From Apiosordaria backusii (taxonomy: Eukaryota > Ascomycota > Sordariomycetes > Sordariales > Lasiosphaeriaceae): a stretch of DNA of 64,000 bases. Shown one piece after another: positions 1 through 12,308 of this stretch. The DNA lies in contig JAUKTV010000013.1 of NCBI GenBank assembly GCA_030549205.1, positions 434,001 to 498,000 of the forward strand. Reading direction: 5' to 3'. The notes under the pieces are model-generated. The model was not told the origin of the DNA and did no database searches. It saw nothing but the letters and a program-made list of their open reading frames with translations. How positions within the stretch are numbered: position 1 is the stretch's first letter; every line of letters begins with the position of its first letter. Both the position numbers and the translations under genes were made by a program.

Positions 1-977
1 AGAAGGACTCTCGAAGCTCGTCGTTGTCGCCGTTACTTGTCTTTTGTTCGGCGGCTTGCACAACAGCATAACGTGCGACTTGTACAACACTGGACCTGAT
101 TTGCCGGCTTGGGACGGTGGGCGCTTCTATCTGCGACGCAACGTGCGGTATATATACATCCGGGTCTCCAAGATCACGCAGTGTGAGGTGACAGGGGTGT
201 CTTCGTTAAGACGTCGAAACACAAAGGTACGTGATACCTCGTCCCGTCACAGTCCTCCTAGGGGTCGACAGTCCCTCGCTTGGCTTTGCGGGTGGAAGTA
301 ACCTCACACACACCACACACACCTCGCTCGGGTCGTCTTCAACAGGCGAATCTGGCAAATGGGTGAATGTCCTCAATCTATTGTTACACTACCAGCCCCC
401 GAACACCCTCGTTTCCCACCCTCCTCCTCCTGTGCGTCCCGTTCTGCCCGCCAGGCCATTTTGGCTGACCTGTGAATATTCTGGCATCTAGGACTACCTC
501 GTCGGTTTTTTTCTGGCTTCGCAAGATCGAAGGCCACGGGTTTGCTCAATTAATTCTCTCATTTTCTTGTTTGTTGGACCTGGTTCGTGTGACGGCGCAC
601 GCTGGGTTCGGTCCAATCTTTTTTCTATTCTCCTACGCTGGCATAGATTGCGCTCGTTTGTCGCGGATACACACGCGCCCGGTTCCACGACTCTGGGATT
701 TTGGACTGGGGCACCCGTTGTTTGCGATACCCAGGTATTGATGAGGTCCGAAGGTTGAGACAGACACAGTTTACTATTTACCATCAGCGGTGAACTCGTG
801 CCACCCACCCGTCCACCAAACATCAGCAAACTCTTGTCGGAACCATATCAGCAACGGCCTATGCTCGTGGGATCGAGACAAGGGTTGGAAGGATTCGACA
901 AAACTTGGAAAAGGAGGGCTCAAAGCGAACGAACAGCCGGACTGAATGAGCCGAGGTGCAAAGGGGCTTTCAGCTAA
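1..977. other. Upstream region without a recognised gene
   Basis: No frame here has a recognisable protein, a convincing start or fungal intron signals. It lies directly upstream of the plus-strand gene starting at 978, so it probably holds that gene's promoter and 5' leader. The short open frames on both strands look like chance. Confidence 0.4.
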
Positions 978-3643
978 ATGAATACTCAAGATGGGAGAGG
1001 TATGGACCGATCACCACCTGTTGGATCCATTGCAAGGGCGAGGGAACGTGCCGCTGCCGGGTTACCGAGGGAGGATAGGTCATCACCACGGTCAAGGCGA
1101 GGAGGGGCAGCTGAGGAGGAGCCACAAATCGCAAGGCCTTCTAGACCACAAGCGCCGCCAGGGCTACAGACGAAGGATGGACAGATCGGGGTGGCAATCT
1201 CTCGTCCAACACAAGTTCCACAATGGCCCCTGGCAAGCGTTCCTATTATAGCTGCTCCGAGTGTCGACGGCGAACCCTACCGACCCCCGCCGGGTAAGTC
1301 GCAGCCGCCGCAACGTCCCCCGCGCCCGAGCCGAGTGCCCTCGATTTTAGACGGTTCCAAAGTGCAGGATCACACCCCAGTATTTCAGTATCGGCCACGG
1401 TCCGGTAGAGAGTCATCGGGCCAGGAGCTGCTACCCGTGCCGGAAACGCCGTCCTCAGTCTCGCGGGCATCAACACAGTCTTCTGTCGGGTCGATACCTG
1501 ACTTTCCCATCCCAGCGCAGATTCCACCAGGACCACCACGACGGAGCGTCAACCTCGGACCGCCGCCCTCTGCGCGACGTGGTGTTTCGTCTTTCTACTC
1601 CAACGTATCCTATGTTTCACCTATTCCCGAAGAGAGCCCTCGCTCTCGATCACATACATCTTTTGCCTCGAGCGCTGCGATGCCAGAGAGCTGGGGCACA
1701 CCATCGCCTGGACAGAGCCCTCAGTACCCGGAAGCCTTTTACGACGATACCATCTTGGAGGAAGCTGGGTCGTTTGGCGATGAGGAGGAGAGTCGGCTAG
1801 TACGGAACGCTAGCGTCGGGAAAAAAGCGAAGCCTACTCTCGTGGGAGCCACAACGGCTCGTGGCCTGAAAGAGGAAGATCAAAATCGGAGGCCAGCGCC
1901 GACGCCATTGCAAGCTGGGCCATTTGGGGAGGGGACGGGCTACGTGGATTACTCAAGTTCTTCCAGTACGATCCCGGCTTCAGCGAGGTTACCTATCGGC
2001 CCAGCAGTCACCCGGAATCCTATGATCAACGCCTTGTCCTCGTCGAGTGCAGATGATCCGTCCATCGCATCACTTCAACGAGAGGAGACAACACCATCAT
2101 CAGAAGAGACTTTAGAAGCCCGGCAATACAGCCGACTTTCAGCCATTCGTAGACCGCCACGCTTGGATATGGACGCCGTTCGCAAGGCTGAGGCGAGAGG
2201 GAGCTTGACGAGCTTGCCTGAGCTCATCAGACGTGCCACGAAACTAGCCGCGAGTCTGGAAAGGGGTAAGCGACCAGCGAGTCGATTCGACGATCTGGAT
2301 TACTCGGAGTCCGAGGGATATGGAGGTGAGGGCGTCCTCTTGGCTCGATATTTGAGAACTGAAGCTAACCATGCCATAAAGTTCGTGCCGAGAAGCACCA
2401 TTCCGGCCTCTCAGACATGCTCGCAGCCTTCCCACCCCCTGCCCAGCCAGGGGCAAGCAGCAGCCGTCGCAGCATCCGCAACAGCATACGAGACCACGTC
2501 CAATCATGGCCATTGCCCATGAATATGCGCTCCAACAACACGTCCCGGGAAGTCAACGCTGCCGACAGCGACCCGGACAAGTCAGACAAGAAACAATCCC
2601 GCCGCTGCTGCGGCCTTCCTCTCTGGGGGTTTATCGTAGTACTGGTCGTCATTCTCGTCATCATCGCCGCCGCGGTCATCATCCCCATAGAATTCTTCGT
2701 CATCCGCAGACAAAACAACGGCAACAACGCCCAGGCATCCCTGCAGCAATGCCAGCAGCAATTAATCTGCGCCAACGGGGGCACTAACTTCGTTAACGAA
2801 GGCGTCTGCTCCTGCATCTGCACCGGTGGGTTCACTGGATTCGACTGCACAACCGCGCCCTCCCCAGGGTGCACGACCTTCTCCCTCTCCGGCGGTGGCT
2901 CAGGAAACATGTCAAACGTCACCGTAGGCGACGCAATCCCGAGGTTGATCCAGCAAGCCCAAGCCAACTTTTCCATCCCATTAAACGGCGAGCAAGTCAT
3001 CGCCAAGCTCAACGCGGGGAACATGTCCTGCACCGCAACCAACGCCCTGGTAACCTTTGACGGCAGCGCAGTCCGTCAAGGTGCCGCTTTGGCGCAAGTC
3101 AACGACGTTAATGCCAACGCGGTGGTAATCAACGGTGTGTACTGGACAACCATCACCATCATGGCAGGGCAATTCACCACCATCACCATCGACGCGGGTA
3201 ACCCCCTGCCCACCCCCACCAATGCCCAAGGCACTACCATCCGCACAGTCATCACCGGGACAGGGACGTTAGGATTCGGCGCAACAATCTCCATCCGCCC
3301 TACCTCTACCACTACCCCGACTGTTACCAGAACAGTAACAACGACAATCCCGTTGTCCTCGGGGCAGACAACGGTGCCGACGCCAACACCAGGGTTTAAG
3401 GTGACGGAGGAGGTGCTGGATTTTGCGAGGGTGGCGGTGCTGTATATACTGCAGGAGGATACGCTTCGGGGGGCGGAGCAGGCGCAGATACAGCTGCAGA
3501 ATTTATTTAGTCGGGTGCAGCCGGTGGTTGGGGTGGAGGAGGCGAGGAATGTGACGGTTGGGGAGGGGAGGAGTGTGGATTTGGTGGATTTCAGGGTTGA
3601 TGTTGGGAAGGGGGTGGTTGGGGGAACGCATCAGGATGGATAA
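978..3643 (+). CDS. Type II membrane protein with EGF-like domain
   Basis: Two exons, 978-2325 and 2382-3643, joined over a 56-bp intron (GTGAGG donor, GCTAAC branch, AAAG acceptor), give 869 residues. Residues 1 to about 525 are proline/serine-rich and low in complexity, probably cytoplasmic. A long hydrophobic segment follows at about 528-557, preceded by a Cys-Cys pair and basic residues and followed by RRQ. Residues about 573-605 hold a six-cysteine EGF-like module ending in GGFTGFDC. The rest is Ser/Thr-rich with a TTT-type linker. With no signal peptide and one TM, an N-inside topology with the EGF module outside is inferred. Similar EGF proteins occur in filamentous ascomycetes but their function is not known to me. 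The first ATG of the frame was chosen. The 3' end is markedly G-rich. Confidence 0.8.
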
Positions 3644-4384
3644 CTAAGGAGTAAAGGGGGGTGTTGGGGATGGACTGCGAAAGGAGGGGGGAGTTGGAGG
3701 TTTTTCTTTTCTATACTATAATGCCGGGAGCGAATCTTTTATACTATTTATGGAAGGGCGGGTGGTTATGGGAAGGGAAGTAAGGCCGGGACCTTAATCG
3801 AGGAAGATTACTAGGAAGAAGAGGAGGAAGTGGTGTCCGTCAAAAGCCTCGAGAAACATTGATCGAGGTTGGAGTTTTTGGATAAGGAGGGCAGAAGAAG
3901 GAGAAAAAAGCTGTTGTACAATACCGACCATGAAGAAGAGAAGCTTTCTTGAAGAGAGAAGCTACACTGCCATTCCTTTTACCGCCCCTATATGAGGGGC
4001 TGTAGGCGTTCAGGAGACTTGGAGTCGGAGTTTGAAGATTGCTGGAGGAGCAGAGGGAATGGAGGGAGAGATCTTGTAGATATGTAGATACCACTGCTTT
4101 TTGATGGCGGGCTCTTTTGGATAGGTACTGGACTGAGAATCTAATGTTGATTGCTGAGAGAACAGTTGCTGCAATTGTTTATATCCCCCCTATTTCTTTC
4201 TCTTTGTTGTCATCATTGAAAGAAGAGCAGATCAGATCAACCTCTCCATTGATAAACTTGCCAACACCCAATCAGGAAGCTCTCCCTGTCCCGATTAGGA
4301 ATACCATGACGCAGGCGAGCGTGGCGAGCTCAAGCGATCCTTTTACGCCAAGATTTTTGTATTTACAGAGTTACCTTATGTTTG
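3644..4384. other. 3' flank, no gene seen
   Basis: This stretch follows the stop of the EGF-type gene and has ordinary base composition, unlike the AT-rich block that begins near 4385. I see no convincing coding frame; it probably contains the 3' UTR. Confidence 0.4.
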
Positions 4385-5165
4385 ATGACTAAACCTGGCT
4401 GAAGTGGGCTTTTTTAAATTGGCTAGTGGCTACTTTATACTATAGAAAATACCAGAAAAGCTTAACAATTGTCAGTGCTTATATTGAATATAGAGATTAA
4501 CGCTTTTAAGCTATATCTTACCTTAATAACTTAAATAATATATATTATACTAATTATACCTTTAAATAGCGTAAATAGAGATAAATACATCTCTATTTAC
4601 TAAAAAGGTAAGGATTAGTATTATTAACTATACCTTTTAAGCTTTATACTTAATAAAAATAGCATTACTTAATATATTTATTATTATCAAAAAGGGCTAA
4701 ATTATTATTAGCCTTATAATTAAAAAGCCTTTAAAGGCTAAATATATTAGTTTTTATAAAAAAGTTATTAAAATTGTCGAAAACCTAACCGATATTATTA
4801 CTATTATTTAATTTAATTATACTATTGCAATATTAAATTTAGAAAAGTAACTTAATTTTAAACCTAACTATATTAAAGTAACTAAAGCCTTAAATATCGT
4901 TAATAATAGCATTTTAAAAGTCTTAATTATTAAGATAGCCTAGTAAAAAAAGTAGATAAAATGGTTAAGGAAAATCGCTATAAAGGTCTATAAATAAAAG
5001 GTTAATAGGAAGTAACTTAACTTTTAAAATAGCTAAAATAAAGAAGTAGATAAAATAGATAAAGAAAGTCGTCAGAAAGGTCTATAGGTACTAGGAAGGT
5101 TAATGTAAGTAAATTGTATAAATAGTAGAAAAGCATGTACAATTCTAATTTTAATATACTAAGAA
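4385..5165. repeat. AT-rich, RIP-like degraded repeat relic
   Basis: Composition changes abruptly from ordinary to extremely A+T- and TpA-rich, and returns to normal near 5165. Long runs of TTA, TAA, ATA and TAT and the scarcity of C and G match the outcome of repeat-induced point mutation (C-to-T on both strands, favouring CpA). In the plus frame read from 4776 to about 5020, long open stretches are broken only by TAA or TAG codons, as expected where CAA/CAG glutamine codons were mutated. Two diverged copies of one roughly 65-bp segment, starting near 4951 and 5047 and each containing GTAGATAAAAT, suggest an internal duplication. No terminal inverted repeats or target-site duplication are clear, so the transposon class cannot be named. 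Confidence 0.7.
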
Positions 5166-6551
5166 AATGACAATTTGGACCTACCATACCTTTTAAGTAT
5201 GGCAAGTCTCCCCCGAAGGGGGTTACCTTATATACAGTGCAAGCGAGGAAGGATTCACAACATTGAGGGGTTGGGTTTAGCCGTGCCATTTTGAGGGGAT
5301 TGACGTGTCCTTTTTCTACAGTACGAGGTGTTTTTTCGTGATGCTTGGATTGTCGAAGGCCAACAATGATAGCTTGTCATCGATCGGTATCACGGAACAT
5401 TGGCACCACGGGGTTGATGGAACGGACTTGCGCAATACAAACGGGCCCCGACTTGGGATGATGAAGTTGAGAGTGGAGAAGGAAAAGAGACCCCTGTGGG
5501 GAGTGGTTTCTGGGGTGTCCCCTCTTGAGTTCTTCAGGGCGGGGTGGGGAAGTTTTCTACACTAGATGAAGTCTGGGAGGCTTGGGGGTTGGGGGTGATT
5601 GGGTTTGTGAGAGGACATTACGGTCAAATGCTTGTGAAAGGAAAGAATTTAAAGTTGAGGATTGAGTATATAAGAGGTTGGTCGTATACATGATCGCTTA
5701 ACGGGCCCTGCTTCCAGCCTGCCTTTTTACCACAGGAAGGATTTGGTATTTATGGTGTAAAGATGGTGTAACCGGGCTGGTTGGCTGGTTGCGGAAGGTC
5801 CGGTCGGGCTATCGGTCGGTGGTTCACATTAGGTGCGGGGGGTTTCGGGGTCTTGGACGGGGTTGGATGAATTAGGAGTTGTGTTGCTTGGAAGGAAGAG
5901 GAGCTGGGGAGGTTGAGAAAGAATGGTGAGAGCATCGCATGAATTGGCAAGGAAAGAAAACAGGAAGTGGTTATCATGTGACGCAGGTGATGAAACTGCT
6001 CAAACAATCGACGAGCTTCCAGAGCAGCATCAACAGCACATTCAAAAAAGTCGAAACAGGAAAAGAGTGGAGCAAAAACTGGAATGCCTGAGGCTTCTAT
6101 TACGTCGATTGGCGCCGAGCCCCTCCGCTCTCTTTCCCTTCTTGGCCTGGGGTGCCATCATTTGCTGACGCCACCCAGACAATGTTTGGCTCCGGCAGGC
6201 CCGGTCTCGAACGATACCCATTCCATTATTAACGAAAGGGTCGCCAGCAGGCCACTGATGACACTGGCCACCACAACAACCTCCCTCCAACACACAACAA
6301 CAACACACACACGCACCACAAAGTCGACTGGTTCGCATCCCCATCGATTACTCAACTAACCAACACATCACCGTCGTTTTATCTGCCGTTTTCTTTTTTA
6401 TCTGTCTTTCCTCAAACCTGAGAAACACACACAAATCAACACGACCGCGACAAGTACCTGTCGATTTCCCGCCGCTGGACGATTAGCGATAACCCTCACT
6501 AACCACAACCGACACACGCCCCCTACCTAACACACTGTCCCGTCGGCAATC
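5166..6551. other. Intergenic region, leader of DUF7728-type gene
   Basis: Ordinary composition resumes after the RIP-like block. The last roughly 300 bases are rich in CA and AC runs and pyrimidines, typical of a filamentous-fungal 5' leader leading into the ATG at 6552. No gene was recognised. Confidence 0.4.
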
Positions 6552-7821
6552 ATGCTCATGAAGTCGCTCTCACTTGCGGCGGCTGGCCTTTTGGCCGCTC
6601 CAGCTGCTCATGCATTCCTTATCCCTCCTGAGATCAGCGAATCCGATCTCAAAATTGTTCAAGAAGTCGAATTCGCCGAGCCCAAAATCGCAGAGGTTCA
6701 GCCTATCGATCTCGAATGTCCTGGATGCCCGCTCAACATCAAGGGCCGATTTGGGCAGGACATTCAGGTCAAGACTGACCGACCGAACCACCTCGAGCTC
6801 CTCTTCTCTATCGAGCACCGACCAGAAGGTGGCGATCGTCTGATGGTGAACGACTTTGAATTGTACCCCTTTGCCGATCCATTCTCTAGCAGCTTGATCG
6901 CTCCCCAGGTGTTGGATGACAACACAGAGGTGGAAAAGAGACATGATCATCACGGTGGGGAAGAAGATGGGCATCGCAGAGCCAAGCATCACCGACGTCC
7001 GAAACCGCAGCCTCAACGACTTGGCTTCGGGCTCCATGTTTCCCCCATTCAAAAGGACACCAATGGCAAGCTCGAGCTCATCGAGGTCGAGCTGCAGATT
7101 ATCGAGATCGGATACTCGTTCGTCGATAGCATTCCCAAGCTCAAAGTCAACCTCGTGAAGGATCAGGACGGTAAGCTTCTCATGACCACCATCGAGAAGG
7201 CGTCCCCCGAGAAGCTTGTGGAGATGTCTGAAGAGGACAAGCCCGCCGAGGAGTGCACCACCACGCTCTGCCAACTTATGGCTGCCGCGCATGAGAAGAT
7301 GGAGCAGCTGCGCAAGATGAGACTGCCTGGCTGCCACGGTGGCAAGGAAGGCATGGGTATGAAACCTTCTTTCAACAGACCTCACGGCGAGCACCATCGC
7401 GGCGGTCACCACGAGCCTCGCCCTGGTCACATGGCCATGCGCGAGCACAGCTGGGGCAAGCTGTTCAAGAACATCACCTCACACATTTTGCTTCCCGTCC
7501 TCATTGGTATTGTTGCTGGTGTCAGCGTTAGCTTGTAAGTTGGCTTCATTCCCTCTTTATGCTGGAACTATATTAACATACAACTATAGGATCGGTATGG
7601 CCGTCGGCACCGTCATTGTTGCTCTGTGGCGCTTCTTCCGGAAGCCCAGCCATACCCGCAGGCACTCGAGGCGCCACTCGCTCCACAAGACTTCCCACAA
7701 GGAGGCCGTTGTTGCCGAGGAGAAGTCTGGTCTTTTGGCCGAGGAGGAGGAGCAGGATGCTCCCCCGGCCTACCAAGATGCGGATACCACCACCACCACC
7801 AAGCCCGCAGAGGAGGTTTAA
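6552..7821 (+). CDS. Signal-peptide and TM protein, DUF7728-like
   Basis: Two exons, 6552-7534 and 7590-7821, with a GTAAGT...CTATAG intron of 55 bp, encode 404 residues. Residues 1-21 form a signal peptide ending AHA. The luminal part contains two conserved-looking cysteines (CPGCP), a block ending MVNDFELYPFADP, a His-rich stretch (about 130-150) and a second cysteine pair near CTTTLC. A hydrophobic segment at about 308-340 spans the splice junction and is followed by a basic, then acidic cytoplasmic tail containing a PPAY (PPxY) motif. This matches the layout of fungal DUF7728-containing proteins, by recollection of the family rather than a search. Type I topology is inferred. The PPxY motif could recruit a WW-domain (Rsp5-type) ubiquitin ligase. 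Function is unknown. Confidence 0.8.
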
Positions 7822-9006
7822 AAGATTCATTATAGAAATATCGACAGGGAGGAAGTGCATGGAGAGAGGATTGGAAAGTTGTCGTCGAGAATTTTGGATT
7901 GGCGTTTTTAGGGACTTAAACTGAGCTGGGCACACGCCGACACTCCTTTTGATATCATCTCGACACGGAGATTTTATTTTCTCCAGCTTGGTTATGGTCA
8001 TGGTTGTTTTTCCTTTATATTCAGTAGTTATGGGAAGAGCCTCTTTCTACTTGTTTTCTTTTATCATCAAAAATACCCACATTCCTTTTTTTGAGTAAAA
8101 TGCGATGCTGGCAAGTAGGAATATGCACAGAGGGAGACATGAATAGGAAATCTATCAAGATTTTGATGATGTGACTGAACGTGTCCCTTGATGTGCCCCT
8201 GATACTGTTTGTTATGGAATGAACGCACCAAAGGTTAGAGCTAACGGGCTGCTGTAACTTCTGATGCAACGAAAATGAAGGTGGTGCGGATGGGTCCCGT
8301 GGGTGATCTCCCGAGATCTGCCTTGCATCTGCACACTTATGTAGGGGAGGTGAGGCCGATGATGTGTGTTTGTATGTATCGGACTGTGTGGGGACAGCCG
8401 GAGGGGGTGTGTAGGTCGAGGTTCAGCTTGGTCCTTCAGTGCTCTCTTCAGGCAGTCTTGTGATACTCAGCAAGAAATGCACACAGCGCTTCATGACTGA
8501 GAGGCAATAATTAAGAAGAGGAGGCCCAAATTGTTCAACATCCCCCACCGTATCAATCATACTGTGTAACCCGATTGTGGAGTTTTGGTTTCCAAGAAAA
8601 GTGGCCGCCGAACAGGTCGCAGTAGGTTCGCAGATTCGCCTCTTCTTCTCTTGTTTGCGCGCGCACGCGCCTGCAGCTTCAAGTCCCGGACCCCACTTCT
8701 ACGTTTTGTTTATCTTATTGATAAGATAGCTCCTCCAACTCACCTTACTCCACCAAAATTCCTCTTCACCGCCTTTGGTCGCAAGATACTGGCAGAATTA
8801 ATCTTTTTCGCAGTGTCGCTTGCGCATAGGAGGATACTTTTTTTTTTGGGGGGGGTTGCTGGTTGAAAATTGTCTACCACCCACCACTACCACCAACAAA
8901 TCTACTTGTCGCAATTCGATTGTTGTTTTGGATCGCGCTTAAATCAATTGCTTCTTTTTGCACGGTACAACAACACCTAGATACAACAATAACAGCCAGC
9001 AACAAA
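7822..9006. other. Intergenic region, no gene seen
   Basis: Holds the probable 3' UTR of the upstream membrane protein gene and the promoter and leader of the RRM protein gene. The last roughly 150 bases before 9007 have T and G runs, then a CA-rich leader. An in-frame ATG at 8863 precedes the chosen start but lies in leader-like sequence. Confidence 0.4.
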
Positions 9007-10261
9007 ATGGGCAAGTCAAGCTCATCCAAGAAGCGCTCCCGCTCCGACGAGGACGATGTCGAGGTTACCGCGCAACAAGAGAACGGTGCTTTCGAGGTGC
9101 TGAAGAAGAGCAAAGTCGACGAGAGCGGCAAGAGCGAGGTGACAAAGTCCGAGTCGTCAGAGAAGAAGAGCAAGAAGGACAAAAAGGAAAAGAAAGACAA
9201 GTCCGACAAGAAGGAAAAGAAGGGGAAGAAGGACAAGAAATCTAAATCCTCCACCACTGACGAGGAGGAGCCAGCTGCCGAGGAGGAGCCCGCCGCTGAG
9301 TCCTCTGGCAAGAAGGAGAAGAAGGAGAAAAAGGACAAGAAGGAAAAGAAAGACAAGTCCGAGAAAAAGTCCAAGAAATCCAAGTCGTCGTCCGAGGATG
9401 CCGCCGAAGAAGAAGAGACCATCCAGCTCCCCCCTTCCCACCCCGACGCCCAGAAACAACAAAAGTCCCAAGAGGAGCAACATGAGGAGGACGCTGCCGC
9501 GGCCCAGCAGGGCAAAGGCCGCTTCATCTGCTTCATCGGCAACCTCCCTTACACGGCCACCACCGAGTCGGTAACCGCGCATTTCTCTGCTCTCCAGCCC
9601 ACTTCTGTTAGACTTCTCACCGAGCGGGATAACCCGGGAAAGTCCCGCGGGATTGCATTTGTAGAGTTCAACCGCTTTGATCGGATGAAGACTTGTTTGG
9701 AGAAGTTCCACCATACGGAGTTTGAGGGGAGGAAGATTAACGTTGAGTTGACGTAGGTTTTTTTTTACCCCCGATTCTCGATTCTAAAGATGCAAACGGA
9801 CATGATCACTGACAAGAAGTAATGTAAATAGTGCCGGAGGAGGAGGCAAAACCCCGCAACGCCTCGACAAGATCAAGGAAAAGAACGCCAAGCTCAACGA
9901 GGAACGCCACAACAGGATGAAGAAGGAGGAGGCGGCCAAGATTGAAAAGGAAAAGGCCAAGGCGGCTGGTGGTGATGGCGAGAAGAAGAAGGAGGAGGGC
10001 GCGCCACCCCAGGAGGACGATCAGAACGATATCCACCCCTCTAGAAGAGGACTCGTTGGGGCGGAGTTTGATGAGAATGAGGAGCAGGATAACTTTGGCT
10101 ACAGCAATGGCGGTGGTGGTGGTGGGCGGGGTAGACGGGGTGGTGGTGGTAGAGGTGGTGGTGGTCGTGGTAGGGGAGGTGGTAGAGGGGGTGGTAGAGG
10201 AAGGGGTGGTGGTGGTGGTGGGGGGAGGAATCAGGGGGGTAGGAATCAAAAGAAGTGGTAG
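9007..10261 (+). CDS. nop6: Nop6-like nucleolar RRM protein
   Basis: Exons 9007-9752 and 9832-10261, separated by a 79-bp intron (GTAGGT donor, AATAG acceptor), encode 391 residues. The first about 165 residues are repeated lysine-rich KKDKKEKK blocks with acidic and serine spacers, a nucleolar-type low-complexity region. One RNA-recognition motif follows at about 172-248 with RNP2-like CFIGNLPY and RNP1-like RGIAFVEF. After it come a charged helix and a C-terminal glycine/arginine tail (RGG-type, about 340-385). This order matches fungal relatives of yeast Nop6, an rRNA-binding factor in early 40S subunit assembly. The start was set at 9007 because the frame upstream reads leader-like sequence and ACAAAATGGGC is a good fungal context. 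The symbol is by family resemblance. Confidence 0.85.
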
Positions 10262-11396
10262 ATGTGGTAAAAGGGGCTCCTAGTTGACGTATGGTTGACG
10301 AGGGGGAGAGATAACAAAAAATGGGTCAAGATAAATGAAAAGGGCGCAAAAAAGGAACGGAATAGCACGAGATCACGAGAGGGCTTCTCCTTAGATATAT
10401 TGTGGATAATTGGTTAGGGTGGCCAGAAAACTGATCGCTTATGATACCCCCTTTGGCTGTTTTTGAAATCATACAGAAACAGGAAAGAGCATAGGAATCA
10501 GAAATCAGAGAGAACAGGCAGAAAAGTAATTTCATGTAGCTTTATTTGTATTTGTAGCACAACTGAAGGCAGAGGCCGGTGTCAAGTACCAAGACATTGG
10601 GGGGTGTTTAAAAAAATGACAACAGCACCATAGTCTTTCAAAGCTCTCGTTCACACATGCACACAATGACCCACCAACATAGTGAGGGCAAGACTTGAAA
10701 ACCTTCTTCTTTCGCACACTCATCATATTCTCCCCCAACAACTTCAACTACATACCCCCCCACTCCACCCTCCGCCCTCCTCCCCTCCTCCCTCCCTTAC
10801 CCGGGCTATCTACAGGAAAATAATCATGAAAAAAAGAAAATGATGAAAAAACCATAGAACGGCCCGCTAAAACCACCCCCAGATGATTGACGGTTGGGTA
10901 GAACCTCTCGCGTGTGAGGGGACGAAAAAAAGATCGACGTGGTTTCGATGAGAGCACAGGATTTCTGTCTCAGACAGAGAGAGACACTCCGAAGTACTCC
11001 CATGCAAGTTCCGCGGCCCGTGAGAAACACAACCGAAAAAGGAAAGTTGGAAAGCACCAGGGCTTCATCCCTCCCTCTACAACCTGATAGGTCTCGCAGG
11101 ATACCCTATACTTGCGTACAAGGCTTACCCTCGAACTGCACGTCATATTCTCATCCACACACGCAAAAGGAAGTGCCCGGGAATGATTTTGAAGGGGGGT
11201 GTTATTGGGGGCTGTAAACTATGGAAGATTGAAGCCAAACAGCAGGCGCAGGCATATGTCCGTCGGGTATAGATGGTTGTTTGATGTATGGTTTGCATTA
11301 CGAAAAAAAAAATCGTTGTTCGTCGTAGCGATTAAGTGAAAATAACACGCTTCCTATTGCTTTTTCTTGTTCGATTGGAGACGAAAAACAAGGATA
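10262..11396. other. Convergent 3' flanks of nop6-like and rac genes
   Basis: The plus-strand RRM gene ends at 10261 and the minus-strand Rac gene ends at 11397, so this 1.1-kb stretch holds two 3' UTRs. I see poly-purine and poly-pyrimidine runs but no convincing gene. Confidence 0.4.
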
Positions 11397-12308
11397 TTAG
11401 AGGAGCGAGCACTTGGACGACTTCTTCTTTGTCTGAGGAGCGGCCTTGGGCTCGATGACGGCTCTGGAGTGGCTGGGTTAGTCTCTGGTTTGACGAGGTT
11501 ATTTGAAGAGGGTAAAAGGCTTACCTGATGGCATAGTCAAAGACGGTCTTGAGGCCCATTTGTGTGAGAGCAGAGCACTCGGCGTACTTGTAGGCGCCAA
11601 TCTCCTTGGCAAGAGCCAATCCCATGGGGTAGGTAATGGGCGACCACCTCTTGTCGGCCAGTTGCTTGAGCGTATTAGGGTCATCTCTGGCGTCCAACTT
11701 CGTGCCGACCAACACAATGGGAATATTAGGAGCGTGATGTCCGATCTCGGGCCACCACTACAAAACGCGTCAGAATGTTGCCCTGATAAATAGCTCTTCC
11801 AGGGAAAGGGGGTTCGAACCTTGGCCTTTACGTTGTCAAATGACGGAGGGCTGACGAGGGAGAAGCAGATGAGGAAAACATCGGTCTGGGGGTAGGAGAG
11901 AGGTCGCAGTCTGTCGTAATCTTCTTGACCGGCCGTATCCCACAACCCCAAGCTGATGGGCCTTCCATCGACAGTTACGCTCGCAGAGTAGTTGTCGAAT
12001 ACTGTGGGAATGTATTCACCGGGGAAAGCATTTGTTGTGTAGGAGATGAGCAGACATGTCTACCCCACGTTGGTCAGTCAAGGTCAGGAGAGCCAAGGAT
12101 GATTTGAATAACGGGCATCCTTACCTTGCCGACGGCACCATCACCTGTGACGACGCACTATACACAGTGAAGATAAAGCAGTTAGCCTTGGGTTGCCCTC
12201 GATGCGAAGCTCCATGACGCGGATAGGAGGTTGGGACTGGAACTGGCGGTGTCGGCGCCGGGGCTGGCGTTGACGAACCTTGATCGACTGGACGGGCGGG
12301 GTGGCCAT
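11397..12308 (-). CDS. rac1: Rac-type Rho-family small GTPase
   Basis: Five exons on the minus strand (12279-12308, 12125-12157, 11820-12059, 11525-11757, 11397-11463) give exactly 200 residues. All introns are GT-AG, 61-121 bp. Visible motifs: P-loop GDGAVGKT (15-22), effector loop TVFDNY (40-45), DTAGQ (62-66), guanine-specificity TKLD, and the SA motif in ECSAL. The C terminus is a short polybasic KKKSSK followed by CSLL, a CAAX box with final Leu predicting geranylgeranylation. The Rho insert and the NVKAKWWPEI junction mark the Rho family; the N terminus MATPPVQSIK and the tail fit fungal Rac rather than Cdc42 or Rho1. Rac acts at the plasma membrane in polarity, actin and NADPH-oxidase control. 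Confidence 0.95.

Noticed and set aside
8874..9714. Long minus frames rich in Ser/Phe/Leu opposite the nop6-like gene
   Set aside because: Mirror of the lysine-rich KKDKKEKK coding sequence on the opposite strand.
11805..11830. GGTTCGAACC resembling a tRNA B box
   Set aside because: It lies across an intron border of the rac gene and no cloverleaf forms.
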